NCBI GenBank assembly: GCA_012845835.1
Contig: JABAKD010000024.1
Coordinates: forward strand, 3,142,061 to 3,206,060
Source of the DNA: Undaria pinnatifida
Taxonomy: Eukaryota; Sar; Phaeophyceae; Laminariales; Alariaceae
DNA length: 64,000 nt
Direction: 5' to 3'
Shown here one piece after another: positions 43,368-51,765 of this stretch (position 1 is the first letter of the stretch; each line of letters starts with the position of its first letter). A model generated the notes under the pieces. The model ran no database searches and was not told the origin of the DNA. It was given only the letters and a program-made list of their open reading frames with translations. The position numbers and the translations under genes were made by a program.

Positions 43368-43662
43368 CCTGCATTCGCTCCAAACCTTCGCTAAGTGCCG
43401 TGTCCTGTCTCAAGCCTACAACAAACAACGTCCATCGGATCTGCACGCGACGATGCGTGTCAAAGATTACCTCCTCCATGAAAACATTGTCTCGGGCCAT
43501 CGCCGAGAAGACCCCCTCAACGCCAAGGGAGTTGGACCGGGTCGATGCATCGAGGACAGCTTGCACCAGCTCCGGAGGCGAATATTGCCGCTCTCCCTCC
43601 GCAGCTTTGTTTACAGCCATCGCACCATCGTCAGTATCATCGTCGTCATGACCCCCAACCAT
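35649..43662 (-). CDS. JmjC/cupin 2-oxoglutarate oxygenase, nine exons
   Basis: Probable Fe(II)/2-oxoglutarate hydroxylase of the JmjC cupin_4 group (NO66/MINA-type; known members hydroxylate ribosomal-protein histidines). Exons in gene order: 43471-43662, 42542-42646, 40993-41130, 40548-40721, 39699-39860, 37903-38213, 37464-37572, 36460-36560, 35649-35910. They join in frame to about 517 aa, a normal size for the family. Exon 2 opens MWQKKPFF, the W-x-KKP motif before the JmjC domain. Exon 4 has the metal HxD in PHTDKQDVF (H about 191, D about 193); exon 5 GCKRWRVF; exon 6 [10 protein letters not shown] (third ligand H about 267) and SVHLTIG. The C-terminal region is helical and ends in a Lys-rich tail (KKKKAKRK), possibly nuclear or nucleolar targeting. 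Introns 4 and 7 need GC donors. The substrate is unknown and the true N-terminus may lie upstream. Confidence 0.9.
35937..36190 (-). mobile_element. Poly(C)-ended retroelement remnant, type 1
   Basis: G-run (35937-35958), then 'actcagtttgtgcatggcc', 'atgccgggacgaagcacgtc', 'attgcttgcaccaagcgg'. Followed by a purine-rich tract with repeated 'agcgagaggagggggg'. In intron 8 of the JmjC gene. Confidence 0.7.
36214..36392 (-). mobile_element. MITE-B copy, decayed
   Basis: Reverse orientation: 'gcatgctacctcatcc' … 'aaaagtgctactcctatcgt' followed by agcg. Confidence 0.45.
36460..36560 (-). CDS. JmjC gene exon 8
   Basis: [20 protein letters not shown] then [13 protein letters not shown] plus two bases. 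Acceptor ttatcacag; donor gtgggt preferred because its phase 2 matches exon 9 (a gtaagg donor five bases earlier would break the frame). Confidence 0.8.
36640..36745 (+). repeat. (GCA)n array
   Basis: Interrupted GCA/GCG trinucleotides in JmjC intron 7. Confidence 0.85.
36760..37410 (+). repeat. (CCAA)n tetranucleotide arrays
   Basis: Two long arrays (36760-37010 and 37155-37410) separated by a decayed copy of exon 7. The Asn/Pro/Thr or Trp/Leu/Val ORFs are shadows. Confidence 0.9.
37071..37150 (-). pseudogene. Decayed copy of JmjC exon 7 end
   Basis: 'tctcgcctcctcgtccggaa' and 'cccagcggcccggctaaggg' parallel 37458-37510 with an offset of about 367 bp. The copy retains the GAGGAG|gcgaga donor context but has stops in frame. 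Confidence 0.8.
37464..37572 (-). CDS. JmjC gene exon 7
   Basis: One base completing Arg, then [18 protein letters not shown] and [18 protein letters not shown]: 36 codons. Entry phase matches exon 6 and exit phase 0 matches exon 8. The donor is GAGGAG|gcgaga (GC type). Confidence 0.78.
37903..38213 (-). CDS. JmjC gene exon 6 (metal-binding C half)
   Basis: Acceptor cctgcgtgcgcag. Starts [15 protein letters not shown], continues through an insert [12 protein letters not shown], then [20 protein letters not shown] and [20 protein letters not shown]. Donor gtgagc, phase 2. The insert is coded by GCTAAC hexamers, i.e. the complement of the GCGTTA/GTTAGC type that fills TRM5 intron 1. Confidence 0.92.
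38268..38500 (-). mobile_element. Retroelement remnant, type 1, lacking C-run
   Basis: 'agccgtagtcttatgacca' through 'actcgcgagacgggctttt'; the same unit as 38598-39037 but without a G-run at its left edge. Confidence 0.6.
38598..39037 (-). mobile_element. Poly(C)-ended retroelement remnant, type 1, longest copy
   Basis: G-run 38598-38610, then 'tactcagtttgtgcatgacc' to 'gataaccaccatcgtgaccg'. The same unit reappears at 63613-64000. Confidence 0.75.
39038..39485 (-). mobile_element. Poly(C)-ended retroelement remnant, type 2, duplicated
   Basis: G-run 39038-39048, then two tandem copies (184-bp step) of a block containing 'gagacacctccaacttgtgg' and 'ctgcggccaccatctat'. Minus-strand reading includes [16 protein letters not shown] and QDGDRIS. 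Similar to 62645-62990. Confidence 0.75.
39486..39698 (+). repeat. G-rich tract in JmjC intron 5
   Basis: Purine-rich G runs; part of the intron between exons 5 and 6. Confidence 0.7.
39699..39860 (-). CDS. JmjC gene exon 5
   Basis: [20 protein letters not shown] to LDVVLEPGQ, 54 codons, phase 0. Acceptor tacggggggg-ttttgcag, donor gtgacc. Covers the K-R-W-R-V strand that follows the HxD turn. Confidence 0.92.
40361..40408 (-). pseudogene. Decayed copy of JmjC exon 4 end
   Basis: Encodes [13 protein letters not shown], against [13 protein letters not shown] in the true exon 185 bp away. The metal-binding Asp is Asn in the copy. The donor is CAG|gcaaga, again GC. Confidence 0.88.
40548..40721 (-). 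CDS. JmjC gene exon 4 (HxD metal-binding turn)
   Basis: [20 protein letters not shown] to [28 protein letters not shown]: 58 codons, phase 0. Acceptor ggccgccgcag. The family sequence goes straight from Q to GCKRWRVF, so the exon must end at 40548, where the donor reads CAG|gcgaga. Confidence 0.92.
40740..40990 (+). repeat. ACC/ACT trinucleotide tract in intron 3
   Basis: Degenerate (acc/act/acg)n with a short (GGTT)n at 40775-40815. ORFs here are shadows. Confidence 0.85.
40993..41130 (-). CDS. JmjC gene exon 3
   Basis: [20 protein letters not shown] to [14 protein letters not shown]: 46 codons, phase 0, acceptor tgttgcgacag, donor gtatgt. It joins exon 2 (…DADFVE) and exon 4 without a gap relative to the family. 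Confidence 0.9.
41131..42345 (-). pseudogene. About five decayed tandem copies of JmjC exon 3 start
   Basis: Landmarks 'gagccatcctccagcccga', 'cccgcctgtcgcaac' and 'caacxtttcaagggtg' recur, with acceptor-like points near 41304, 41480, 41875, 42139 and 42322 (true one at 41131). Between them repeats 'gggtacctacccgagtatg'. Each copy preserves the intron end, the acceptor and roughly the first 17 codons of exon 3 in altered form. This fills most of intron 2. Confidence 0.85.
42357..42480 (-). pseudogene. Two decayed copies of JmjC exon 2 end
   Basis: 'cctcgacgaagtcggagtcg' at 42356 and 'cctcgacaaagtcaggcgtc' at 42443 copy the AVDADFVE codons plus the donor of exon 2 (true one at 42541), at steps of about 85-98 bp. 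Confidence 0.85.
42542..42646 (-). CDS. JmjC gene exon 2
   Basis: [20 protein letters not shown] then [15 protein letters not shown]: 35 codons, phase 0, acceptor tttcccaacag, donor gtgagc. W-x-KKP-(L/F) is the standard opening of cupin_4 JmjC proteins. Confidence 0.92.
43107..43368 (+). mobile_element. LINE-AAC 3' end, 5' truncated
   Basis: Near-identical to 32428-32641 (shared 'ggaggcatgaattgcgtcag', 'accaccttgggttgtgtgtg', 'tgactggagcctgtcctgtg') and ends in (AAC)n at about 43319-43368. Lies in JmjC intron 1, antisense to the gene. Confidence 0.88.
43471..43662 (-). CDS. JmjC gene exon 1 as annotated
   Basis: From ATG 43662: acidic start, then [20 protein letters not shown] and [15 protein letters not shown]; donor gtaatc, phase 0. 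FMEE joins MWQKKP of exon 2. An acceptor-like gtaaacaaag inside this exon (before codon AAEGERQY, phase 1) could instead receive an upstream exon. Confidence 0.8.
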
Positions 43663-44813
43663 ATCGACATCAATATCGAATGTCGGATAACGATATTGGC
43701 ATCGAAAACGACATCAGCAGTACCGTCCATATCGCATCGGCATCACCACCATCGCCATCATCATAATTGTAGTATTCGTAATCATCACCATCATCACCAT
43801 CACCGCCGGGGACATAGGCGTGAAAGGGGAACATACACGAAAGACGGCAGGGTGCAAGAGGAGCAAAGGGTAGAGTTAGATTCACACTGCTGCAGACATT
43901 ATGTGTAAGCGTTACCGGCGTACAATAGGCAACCAAAATTGCAAGGGTGGCCACATATTGACATACCCGAGTACGGTCAACACGACCAGGTGTGGTACCT
44001 GGGAGCCCAAGAGTACATGCCCTACTGCCATTAAACACACCGTCGGGGCATTATGAGTTTTTGCTATATATATAAACATAAGAGTTTGCTCTGGAAAGGA
44101 AAGATGAGCTTCTTATGAACATCTGAGTCTGGTACATACCAGGTATGATTAGATGGATTTGACTCACTCGTACAAGGGCCATGAGTACATACAGTATCGC
44201 TTGGCTTGATGGTACCCGAGTACATGTTTGTATACCGTCGGTATGTTAAACCCATTAGGAGCTGGGGAGGGAAAACACGACGAATAAAAATGATAATTAC
44301 AGCATCAGCCACAAGAAGCATAAAAATAAAAATAAAAATGATAATTACAGCATCAGCCACAAGGAGCATAAAAATAAAAATGAAAATGATAATTACAGCA
44401 TCAGCCACAAGAAGCAACGCGGGTTGCTGGAATGGGTTAGGAAATGGCGCTTTGAATCGGACTCCAACGCACGGGGCCGTGCCCACGACACGCGCGTGGC
44501 ATTAGGTACTGTATGCTGGCGAGGTATGACCGCACTTCGCATTCGCTTGATCGCAATAAACAAGGGTCCCAATTGGACCATGGAATCAGGCTTCTAAAAC
44601 CAGATACTGGTACACTGTTGTACGCTTCTGTAACAGAGGTTTATTGCCAGTACCTGGTACACTGGTACACCAGGCTACATGTCTACAACAAACCATGACG
44701 ATTACAAGCACACCCCCGTCGAGGCGATGTCATTTGGAATCCGAGTTGCACAGATGTTCACAGTGTAATTTATAATCCGAGTGAGTATACTGGGAGTACT
44801 CGCAGTACGAGCA

Positions 44814-44844
<31 letters not shown>

Positions 44845-45473
44845 GGCACTGTCAGTGCTCGCGGCAATGGGAAACACTCCAGTATTTCCCCACGAAAGTG
44901 CTCTACTTTACTCCCCACTACAGAGTACCTGATACCAGCGTAGTACTGAGTACTGATCGTACGGTCTAATAATAGTAGTACATTTAAGTTCGGGAACATC
45001 TGCGAAGAGTTAAGAGTTGGATGACGTTTTCAACCCGAATACCGCCGCGAACACAGCAGTACGTATACTACTGTGAATTTTCGAACCAGAGTTTGCGGCA
45101 TGGCATATGTTCTTGCTGCTACTTGGAAGCAGGGTAGGGTTGGATGGCGCTGCCAGTACTGCTGTTGTTGAACCTATATGCTGATGCCGGGTTACATCAG
45201 GGCGGTGCGAGCTGGAGGTGGACGTGTAGTAGACTAGACGTTTACGAATACCATCAGCAGCCATTGGTGTTATACATCAGTGGGTCATGTACCGGTACAT
45301 ACGTAGAAAGCGGCGTGTTGTATAATAGCTGCTGTTGCCAAGCGAGCCACACAACAGCCCCACGGTACGACCGCAGCAATCCTCGCCACCACCACCACCA
45401 CCACCACAATATCATCCGCACTGGTTACGTAAACCTGCTGCAAGAGGTCACTGGCATCGCGCCCAACCCTCAC
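43663..45473. other. Non-exonic region between leader exon and JmjC exon 1
   Basis: Contains a CATCAC/ATC trinucleotide tract (43735-43805), three 48-bp repeats at 44286-44415 ('atgataattacagcatcagc' at 44290, 44338 and 44386), a T26 run at 44816-44841 and CACCAC repeats at 45388-45410. No exon recognised. Confidence 0.5.
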
Positions 45474-45651
45474 CAACGCTTGTCGCAGTGCTAGTGCTTG
45501 AAGTGCTTGCCGTCGACGAAATACGTGTGACGCTGCTGCTCCCGCTGCTGCTGCGCCGAGGCGTGATCAGCGCCGGCCCCGAGAACGCCCGGGTGCTAGT
45601 TGTCCAGAGGAAGAGGAGCGTGGCAGCCGATAACTCCATGGGAGCCCTCAT
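45474..45651 (-). CDS. N-terminal exon, signal peptide with plastid-type AF motif
   Basis: The ATG at 45651 opens MRAPMELSAATLLFLW, TTSTRAFSGPALITPRRS, then a Ser/Thr-rich stretch, ending at donor gtgagg (phase 1). A hydrophobic core, a predicted cleavage after TRA and Phe at +1, followed by a basic hydroxylated segment, match the bipartite signal/transit design of stramenopile plastid proteins. No mature-protein exon is certain. Its exit phase matches the acceptor-like site inside JmjC exon 1 (43663-43471), so it may be that gene's first exon; this is inference. Confidence 0.55.
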
Positions 45652-47135
45652 GATGCAACCAGTAGTAGATCAGAGGCCACGTAGTGCTGTGCTTCATGCT
45701 TCATGCGAATATCATGAGAAAGGAGTTGTAATGATTGGTCGGAGGGGTTTTGAAATGGGGATGGTAAAAAACGACATGAAACCGACAAAACGCAAGAAAA
45801 ACCAACGAAATGACGAAACGGCTTTTTCCGCACGTTGGTTTCAGGTTTCAGGGGGAGGCAGCGGACAACGGTGGCAGTGGACAGAGCACCCCCCACCCCG
45901 ACCCTTGGTCGCAACTACCCGGTACAGCATCGAGAGCCACACCATACATACCTGGCACCCCCCTGACTCCCCCCCAAAAAGCACGTGCGTGCGGGTGGGG
46001 GCGGGGGGAAGAACACCACCTACCTACGTACCTACACCTCCCCTCCCCACACACTATGCCGATCACCCCGCCCGGTGGTCTATTATTGTTGTAGTGGTTA
46101 CCCAATGCTATTAATTAGATATATCGCACCCTTGATGCGATGTTCAGCCTTCAGCGCAACAACACTTTGACGAGTCACGTACCATCAACGTCGGTATGAT
46201 ACAAGTAAGTGTCTGTTTAACACGATTCAGAAGATCCTTCACACACAAATCTCGCACAAATGCTAGCGTGGGGGTCATAGATCATATAGGATGTAGGATG
46301 TATGGCACGGCTCTTCTTGCACGCATGTTTGCTGGGGTCGGCTCTTTTTTATAAGGCTCTTGCACACAATGTGGCCCGCGGGTGATCAAGATGTTTCGAG
46401 CCTGCTACTAAAGTATGTTATATCAAGGGGTTCTAAACATTCATGTCATGGGCTCGAGCTCTATGATACTATTATTAGCAATAGTAGTGAGTGGTACTAT
46501 AGACGACTTACTGTTGAACAGTTAGTTGTTGTAGTAGTACCTCTAAGACCTGGCGAATTGGGTTGATTTTATTCAACATACAACGTGGAACGGACTCGAT
46601 TTGGCATTTTTACTGCATAATAAAACGTAAAACGGTTTGACTGGTACCGGTAGGATACAACATTACAATGGTTTTTGATTTTAGGACCATGAAAAATATT
46701 TGTCGAACTTTTGTGGCTCCATCATAGACTTCAGCTTGTCTCCCTCTAGAATCGCCCCTAGACGCGTTTGAAAGCTAGGTTGGCTGTTGCTCCTGCCTCG
46801 ACGCTGTCTGGTTGATGTCTGCTTTGGACGCGTGCTACGACAGAGGTAGCACCCACCAATAGTCGCAATGAAGAGGGATAGAGCTTGGCACGGATTGCAG
46901 TCGAACAGCCATCTATCTACAAAAAAGACGGTCATCACGCTCTTCATGCCTGGATAGCCCAAAGCTCTGCATTGGTTGGGTGTTCCACGGAACTTGCCGT
47001 GGCATCACCCATGGTCGCCCATGAGACAGCCCATGGGCACCCGCCCCAGGGGTAAGTGCCACGGCGTCCAGCAAATGTACATCACTCGGATAACCGAGCC
47101 TAGTGGTGATTCAGAGGTGAATTCGTACATTAGTA
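45652..47135. other. No supported gene
   Basis: A minus-strand stretch near 46682-46760 ends in MEPQKFDKYFSWS and a stop, but no splice context was found. 46833-46853 is a MITE-B terminal fragment; 46976-47060 is a short CCATGG-satellite patch. Confidence 0.4.
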
Positions 47136-47327
47136 CAGTAGTCGCTCTATGGCGCCGGTATGTGCCAGCCTGAAATATCAGCACAGCACTATAATAGCCG
47201 CAACGGCGCTACTCCGAATTCTGCCGTTGCTGGTTGTTCCCGACTGTTCCAAGCAATTTCACAGGCACTATAGCGGGCAACCGGCACTACACTACTCTAC
47301 CGGTGCTATAGAGGGGGCACCACTGAT
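47136..47327 (+). mobile_element. MITE-A copy
   Basis: Left end cagtagtcgctctatggcgc, right end 'ccggtgctatagagggggc'. A second right-end fragment follows at 47349-47373. Confidence 0.75.
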
Positions 47328-47569
47328 GGGGTGCGAACATGTCGTTTCAGGCGCTACAGAGGGAGCACCACTGCACAAAGAGTCCGGTTGGGGGGCGGCT
47401 GGCAAATATTTCACGCTAGTCGTGATCGCACTCTTCCTGCTTGGGTGTAGCCAACTCAGCAACTGAATATTAGGGGGGGCAGAGCTCGCCTAGGCTGTGT
47501 GATAAAACCAGCGCATCATATTCGCAGAAGGCTCTGCACTCCGCAGGCTAGCTCTAATATTCCACCTTT

Positions 47570-47735
47570 GGCCTGTTCCTTACGTGAGCTTGATGGCGAT
47601 GATGATGACGACGGTGATAATGATGGGGAGAAGGAGGAGAAAGAGGACGAGGATGGTGATGATGGTGCGATGAGATGATGTGATGATGGCGATGGTGATG
47701 ATGATGGTGATGATGATCATGATGACGATGACCTT
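47570..47735 (+). repeat. (GAT/GGT)n trinucleotide array
   Basis: gatgatggtgatg-type repeat; His-rich ORF is a shadow. Confidence 0.9.
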
Positions 47736-47739
47736 TTAT

Positions 47740-49060
47740 CCAGGTGAGAGTCGTGGTTAGTGCGTGCGGTCGTGTTAAACGCGTTAATGTCGCGATGCGC
47801 ACTACAGTTAGCGGTATCTCTATAGCACCGGTTGGGTAGTGGCGGTTGCCCAATAGTGCCTGCACAATTGCCCAGCACAGATGGGAACCTGCAGCAGTGG
47901 CAGTACATGGAGTAGAGCCGGTTTCGCTATAGTGCCAGTATTTCCGGCTGGCGCATACCGGCACTGCAAAAGGGGCCACTATTGTATACACATGCAACAT
48001 ATCCACCGCTGCTGCTGCTTCTGAGACGAAGAGAGCGTGAAGAAGCTGGGCTTCGCCAAAAATCTCGTAAATGGAGCTGAACCAGAAGGCAGAGGGTGAG
48101 AGGATGGTAACAGCTACTGTACGATCGACACACACCTCTGCATCATGTTGAATCCAGGTGGGGCTTGTGGCTCGTGTGTGCAGTCGCGTTAAAGCGTCAT
48201 ACTGTCGCAATGCGCACAACATACCGGTGTGCAAAATGTCCATCGCTACTGCTTCTGGTGGTGGTGGTGGTGGTGGTGGTGCTGCCGCCGCTGATGAGAG
48301 AAAGAGTGCTTGCAGGAGGAGGGGATCGCTATAAGCCCACACATAGGGCGGAGTCAGAAGCCAGAGGAAGGTGCAATTTCACCCTGGGAACAGCAAGGGC
48401 ACGGAAGATGATAACAACTATGTTCAGCACACACCCCTTCGTTGTGTTGTATCCAGGTGAGACTCGTAGTTCGCGCGTGCGGTCGTGTTAAAAAAATATC
48501 ACGTGGCGATGCGCACAGCATACCGGTATGCAACATGCCCGTTGCTGCTGCTAGTGGTGGTAGTGATTGTGTTGATCTTGGTGATGGCGCTGGGGGTGGG
48601 GGTGGGGGTGGGGGTGGTGGTGGTGGTGCCACAGAGAGGGAAGGGGCGTGCAGGAGCTGGGCTTCGCTAATAGTCGTGCCTTGAGCGACACCAGCAGGGG
48701 TGGGTGCAACCTCGATCGGAAACATGGGAAACAAGGGTACGAGACGATGATATCAGCTATCTTCGGCACACACCCCTGCGTTAGGCTACACCAGTATCCA
48801 GCTGAGACTCATGACTCGTGCTTGCAGTCGTGTTGAACGTGATCATGTCGTGCCCAAATCGTGCAACATGTCTCTCGTTGCTGCTGCTGCTGTTGCTGCT
48901 GGTGAAAGGAGGGAGCGTGCAGGAACAAGGGGTCACTATACACCCATACCTAGGACTGGGACATAAGGTGGGTGCTATCTCGATCCTGGAACCACAAGGG
49001 TATGGGACGATGGTAACAGCTACAACAGCTACCGCGGCAACCCCCCTAGCTTCACGTTAT
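47740..49060 (+). repeat. Four ~310-bp tandem units
   Basis: Each unit carries 'tccaggtgagactcgt' (or variant), 'gcggtcgtgttaaa', 'gatgcgcacagcataccggt', 'gttgctgctgctag', and 'cgtgcaggagctgggcttcg'. Units start near 47740, 48148, 48450 and 48796. The first is longer because a MITE-A sits in it. The repeated 'ccaggtgaga' is donor-like, but no coding unit was recognised. Confidence 0.8.
47814..47984 (+). mobile_element. MITE-A copy nested in tandem unit 1
   Basis: Left end cagttagcggtatctctata, right end 'gcaaaaggggccactattg'. It interrupts the segment that is continuous ('gatgcgcacagcataccggt') in the other units. Confidence 0.75.
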
Positions 49061-49307
49061 GCAATGTATTAATTATGACTGAAACACCGTGACTTTCTCC
49101 GCCCTTAGTCGTCCTTTGCAACCTGAACGGGTATTCGCTTGATTGAGTAACGCTAACGAGAACGCTTGCTTCCTTGAATGAAGATAAAAGCATATCGTAT
49201 TCACATGCGTAGCAGGAGGACGCTTACTCGCTCGAAAAACAAGAACAGCTTTCCGTTTTGACAGCAGAAGGCCAAGCGTGGCAATCTTTAGGGAAACGGA
49301 GGTGACG

Positions 49308-49638
49308 CGAGCTACGGTAGAGAGAGGTAGATTTTTCTTGTGCTATTTTTTTTTCTGCGTGATGAGGCTGCTGAACCCTGAATCGTCAAAATGTCGTTCT
49401 CATTTATAAATATCATTTGCTTGTGCACCTAGGCCATGGGTTTGTTCATCGGTTTACGTTACAGTTTACTCCAAATAGATTTTTGGGTGAGGCTCGTTTT
49501 TTAGCGCCATACGGTTAGTTATAAAGCTATCCACTATACCACGTAGTTACCGCTATATAACTAACAGGTACAGAGCTCCTCAAGTGGTTAGGAGCCTCAG
49601 AACACACATATGGGGCACCTTTGCCGTAGCATGTGTCA
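49308..49638 (+). mobile_element. MITE-B copy with internal insertion
   Basis: From 'gcgagctacggtagagagag' through 'cctaggccatgggtttgttc' to 'ggggcacctttgccgtagca'; a palindromic 'gagctcctcaagtgg' segment is inserted near 49570. Confidence 0.6.
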
Positions 49639-50181
49639 GGTTTGGGAGGGCTGCCGCGCGCTTGTTTCTCTCAATCCGATAAACACCTTACCTGAGGCCC
49701 GATTACCTTGTTTAATCCGCCTCCCGCCACTCTTGCCACTTCATTCAGTTGTGCTTTCTCTGGAACGAATAACGCTTGGGACTCAATCACCCACGCTTAC
49801 GCCCGAAATCGCGACGCTATCATATGGATGTGGCACTCTTATCATTTGGATGTGGAATTGGGACAAAGTTGTTCCAGCAGTGTTGGTTCGAACGTCTTAG
49901 AAACTCCGTGAGGGGCGGGATCGCTTCCCCCAGTCCTAGCCATAACCCACGCGAACAGGGTATACATAGAAAAACACAGAAATAATAGACAATGCCTCGC
50001 CCATCGACGAAGTCCCTTAGTGGCGACCACGCACCGGGTGCTGCGCCCGTGCCCATGGCACCGCCTTCGGCTCCGTCGAACAGGGGCAGGAAGCCTCAAC
50101 AATCCAATCCAATGCCGTGCTCAGGTGAAGTGGCCTGCGGCAACAGCAGGAAACAATATAGCAGTACACGATCTCGTGCAC
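49639..50181. other. No supported gene
   Basis: Short opposing ORFs only; 'catatggatgtggcactctt' and 'catttggatgtggaattggg' form a short local duplication at 49819-49860. Confidence 0.35.
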
Positions 50182-50474
50182 GAGTGGACGGGACACCCCG
50201 AATTCGTCGGCATAGTAGAACGTGGGCAAGAGGCTCACCTTCTGAGCACCTTATACGAAGTCAGCTTTGGCGCAAAATCCACAGAACGTCGGGAAAATGC
50301 AAGCGGCAGCCTTTCGAAGCGCACCTTTTCGAGCACCAAAAACGACGCCAAGCTCACATAGAACGTGGAGAAATCCGCACGTTTCGAGAAAGTCGACGTT
50401 TCAAAAGGTGCTCAGGAGGTCGGACTTTCGCCTACCTTACTATGTCGACGAAACGCCGGGACCTCGTCCACCCG
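50182..50474. mobile_element. MITE-C foldback copy
   Basis: Inverted ends gagtggacgggacaccccga and its inverse; 'agaacgtgggcaagaggctc' and 'caccttctgagcacct' match 28772-29062. Confidence 0.8.
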
Positions 50475-50875
50475 TGTGGTAGTATTTGGTGTTACGTCGC
50501 TTGCATCGCCCCAACATGTACGTTTGAACATCATGTGGGGGCGAGAACATACAAAACCAGGTGCAGTTCGTACAAAGATCAGGATCTTCTGCTTCCTGAG
50601 GTGCAGGTCACTGCTGCCATATTGAATGCCAAAACATCATCAGTGTTTTTACCCCTTCGGGTCTCCCTTCAGAACAACGGCTATACGTGGCGGCTGGCTC
50701 TTAATAGCAACGTTAATAGTAGTGCATCACTTCCGGAGAGACCAATAGCGACGTGGCACATGCTAGGGGAGAGGTGCATCTTGTGTGTGTTCTGAGGCTA
50801 TTAACCACTTGAGGAGCTCTATACTATTAGTACTATTAGTACCTCACAACCCGGAAACTTATCTTAACTAGACTG

Positions 50876-51047
50876 CAAGCGCAACCCGATCGACAAATCC
50901 ACGGTCTAGGCATTCTAGAAAAGCATGTCGCAAAACAAAAATGACATTCCGACGATTTTGGTTATGGGGTAAGGAACCTCGTCGTTCAGAAAAGAAAATG
51001 GCCTCAAAAAGTGCTGCCTTTATCGCGCCACGCGTCACCTCGCATAT
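50876..51047 (-). mobile_element. MITE-B copy, truncated
   Basis: Reverse orientation: 'gacattccgacgattttggt', 'ggaacctcgtcgttcagaaa', 'gtgctgcctttatcgcgcca' then cgcgt. Confidence 0.65.
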
Positions 51048-51765
51048 ATGTACGACGAGAAGATGCCGTGACAAACATCATCGTCGTCAGACTTACTCGA
51101 ACTATTCACCTTGAGAGCACCGCGCAACAACACCAATAATAGCAGTACAGTTATTTCTGATGTAACATGGTAACGCGTTTACATCTGTACGTGTGGATAC
51201 CACAACACCACCACCCACATCAGCGTTGTTCGTTGATTGTTTCCCCTTGACCATGGCACAACGGCACCAGCACCTCACCAGTAGTCTATCTAGTATACCA
51301 GGTAGCGGTTCGTCTGCACCAGTCAGCCGGTCTATTGATAGAGTTCTCTCACCTTTGTAGGAGTGACCAACTTAAGAACACTGCCATCGTCTGCCTTAAT
51401 CGTACGATTTCACTTTGGGAGTGCAGCATAACAGCGCCAGCACATCGTTAGTAGCCTTACACAAGGTAGCAGTCAACCTTCCGTACCAGTCGCTAGGTCT
51501 AGAGTACAATATAAAACGCAGGACAACACACCCCCTTGGGCGAATCTCCAAGCTGGGTTTCTCAGCAAATGGGAGATTAAGCACACCGAGCGATGCGTAT
51601 TTGGACACATCTCGATCCGGTACTTCCAAAGCGGCCGTTTTTGTCGTGTGCGCCCCCTCGGTTTCGAGAAGATAATCTCGGAAATTCGCCCCAAGGGGTA
51701 TGCTATCATGTGTGTTATGCGGTACGTCACCTACCGTCTGTCGACGGCTGACACGGCATGCTTAT
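51048..51765. other. No supported gene
   Basis: A block near 51245-51340 is loosely repeated at 51418-51510 ('agcgccagcac', 'accagtcgctaggtctaga'), a step of about 175 bp. Confidence 0.4.
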
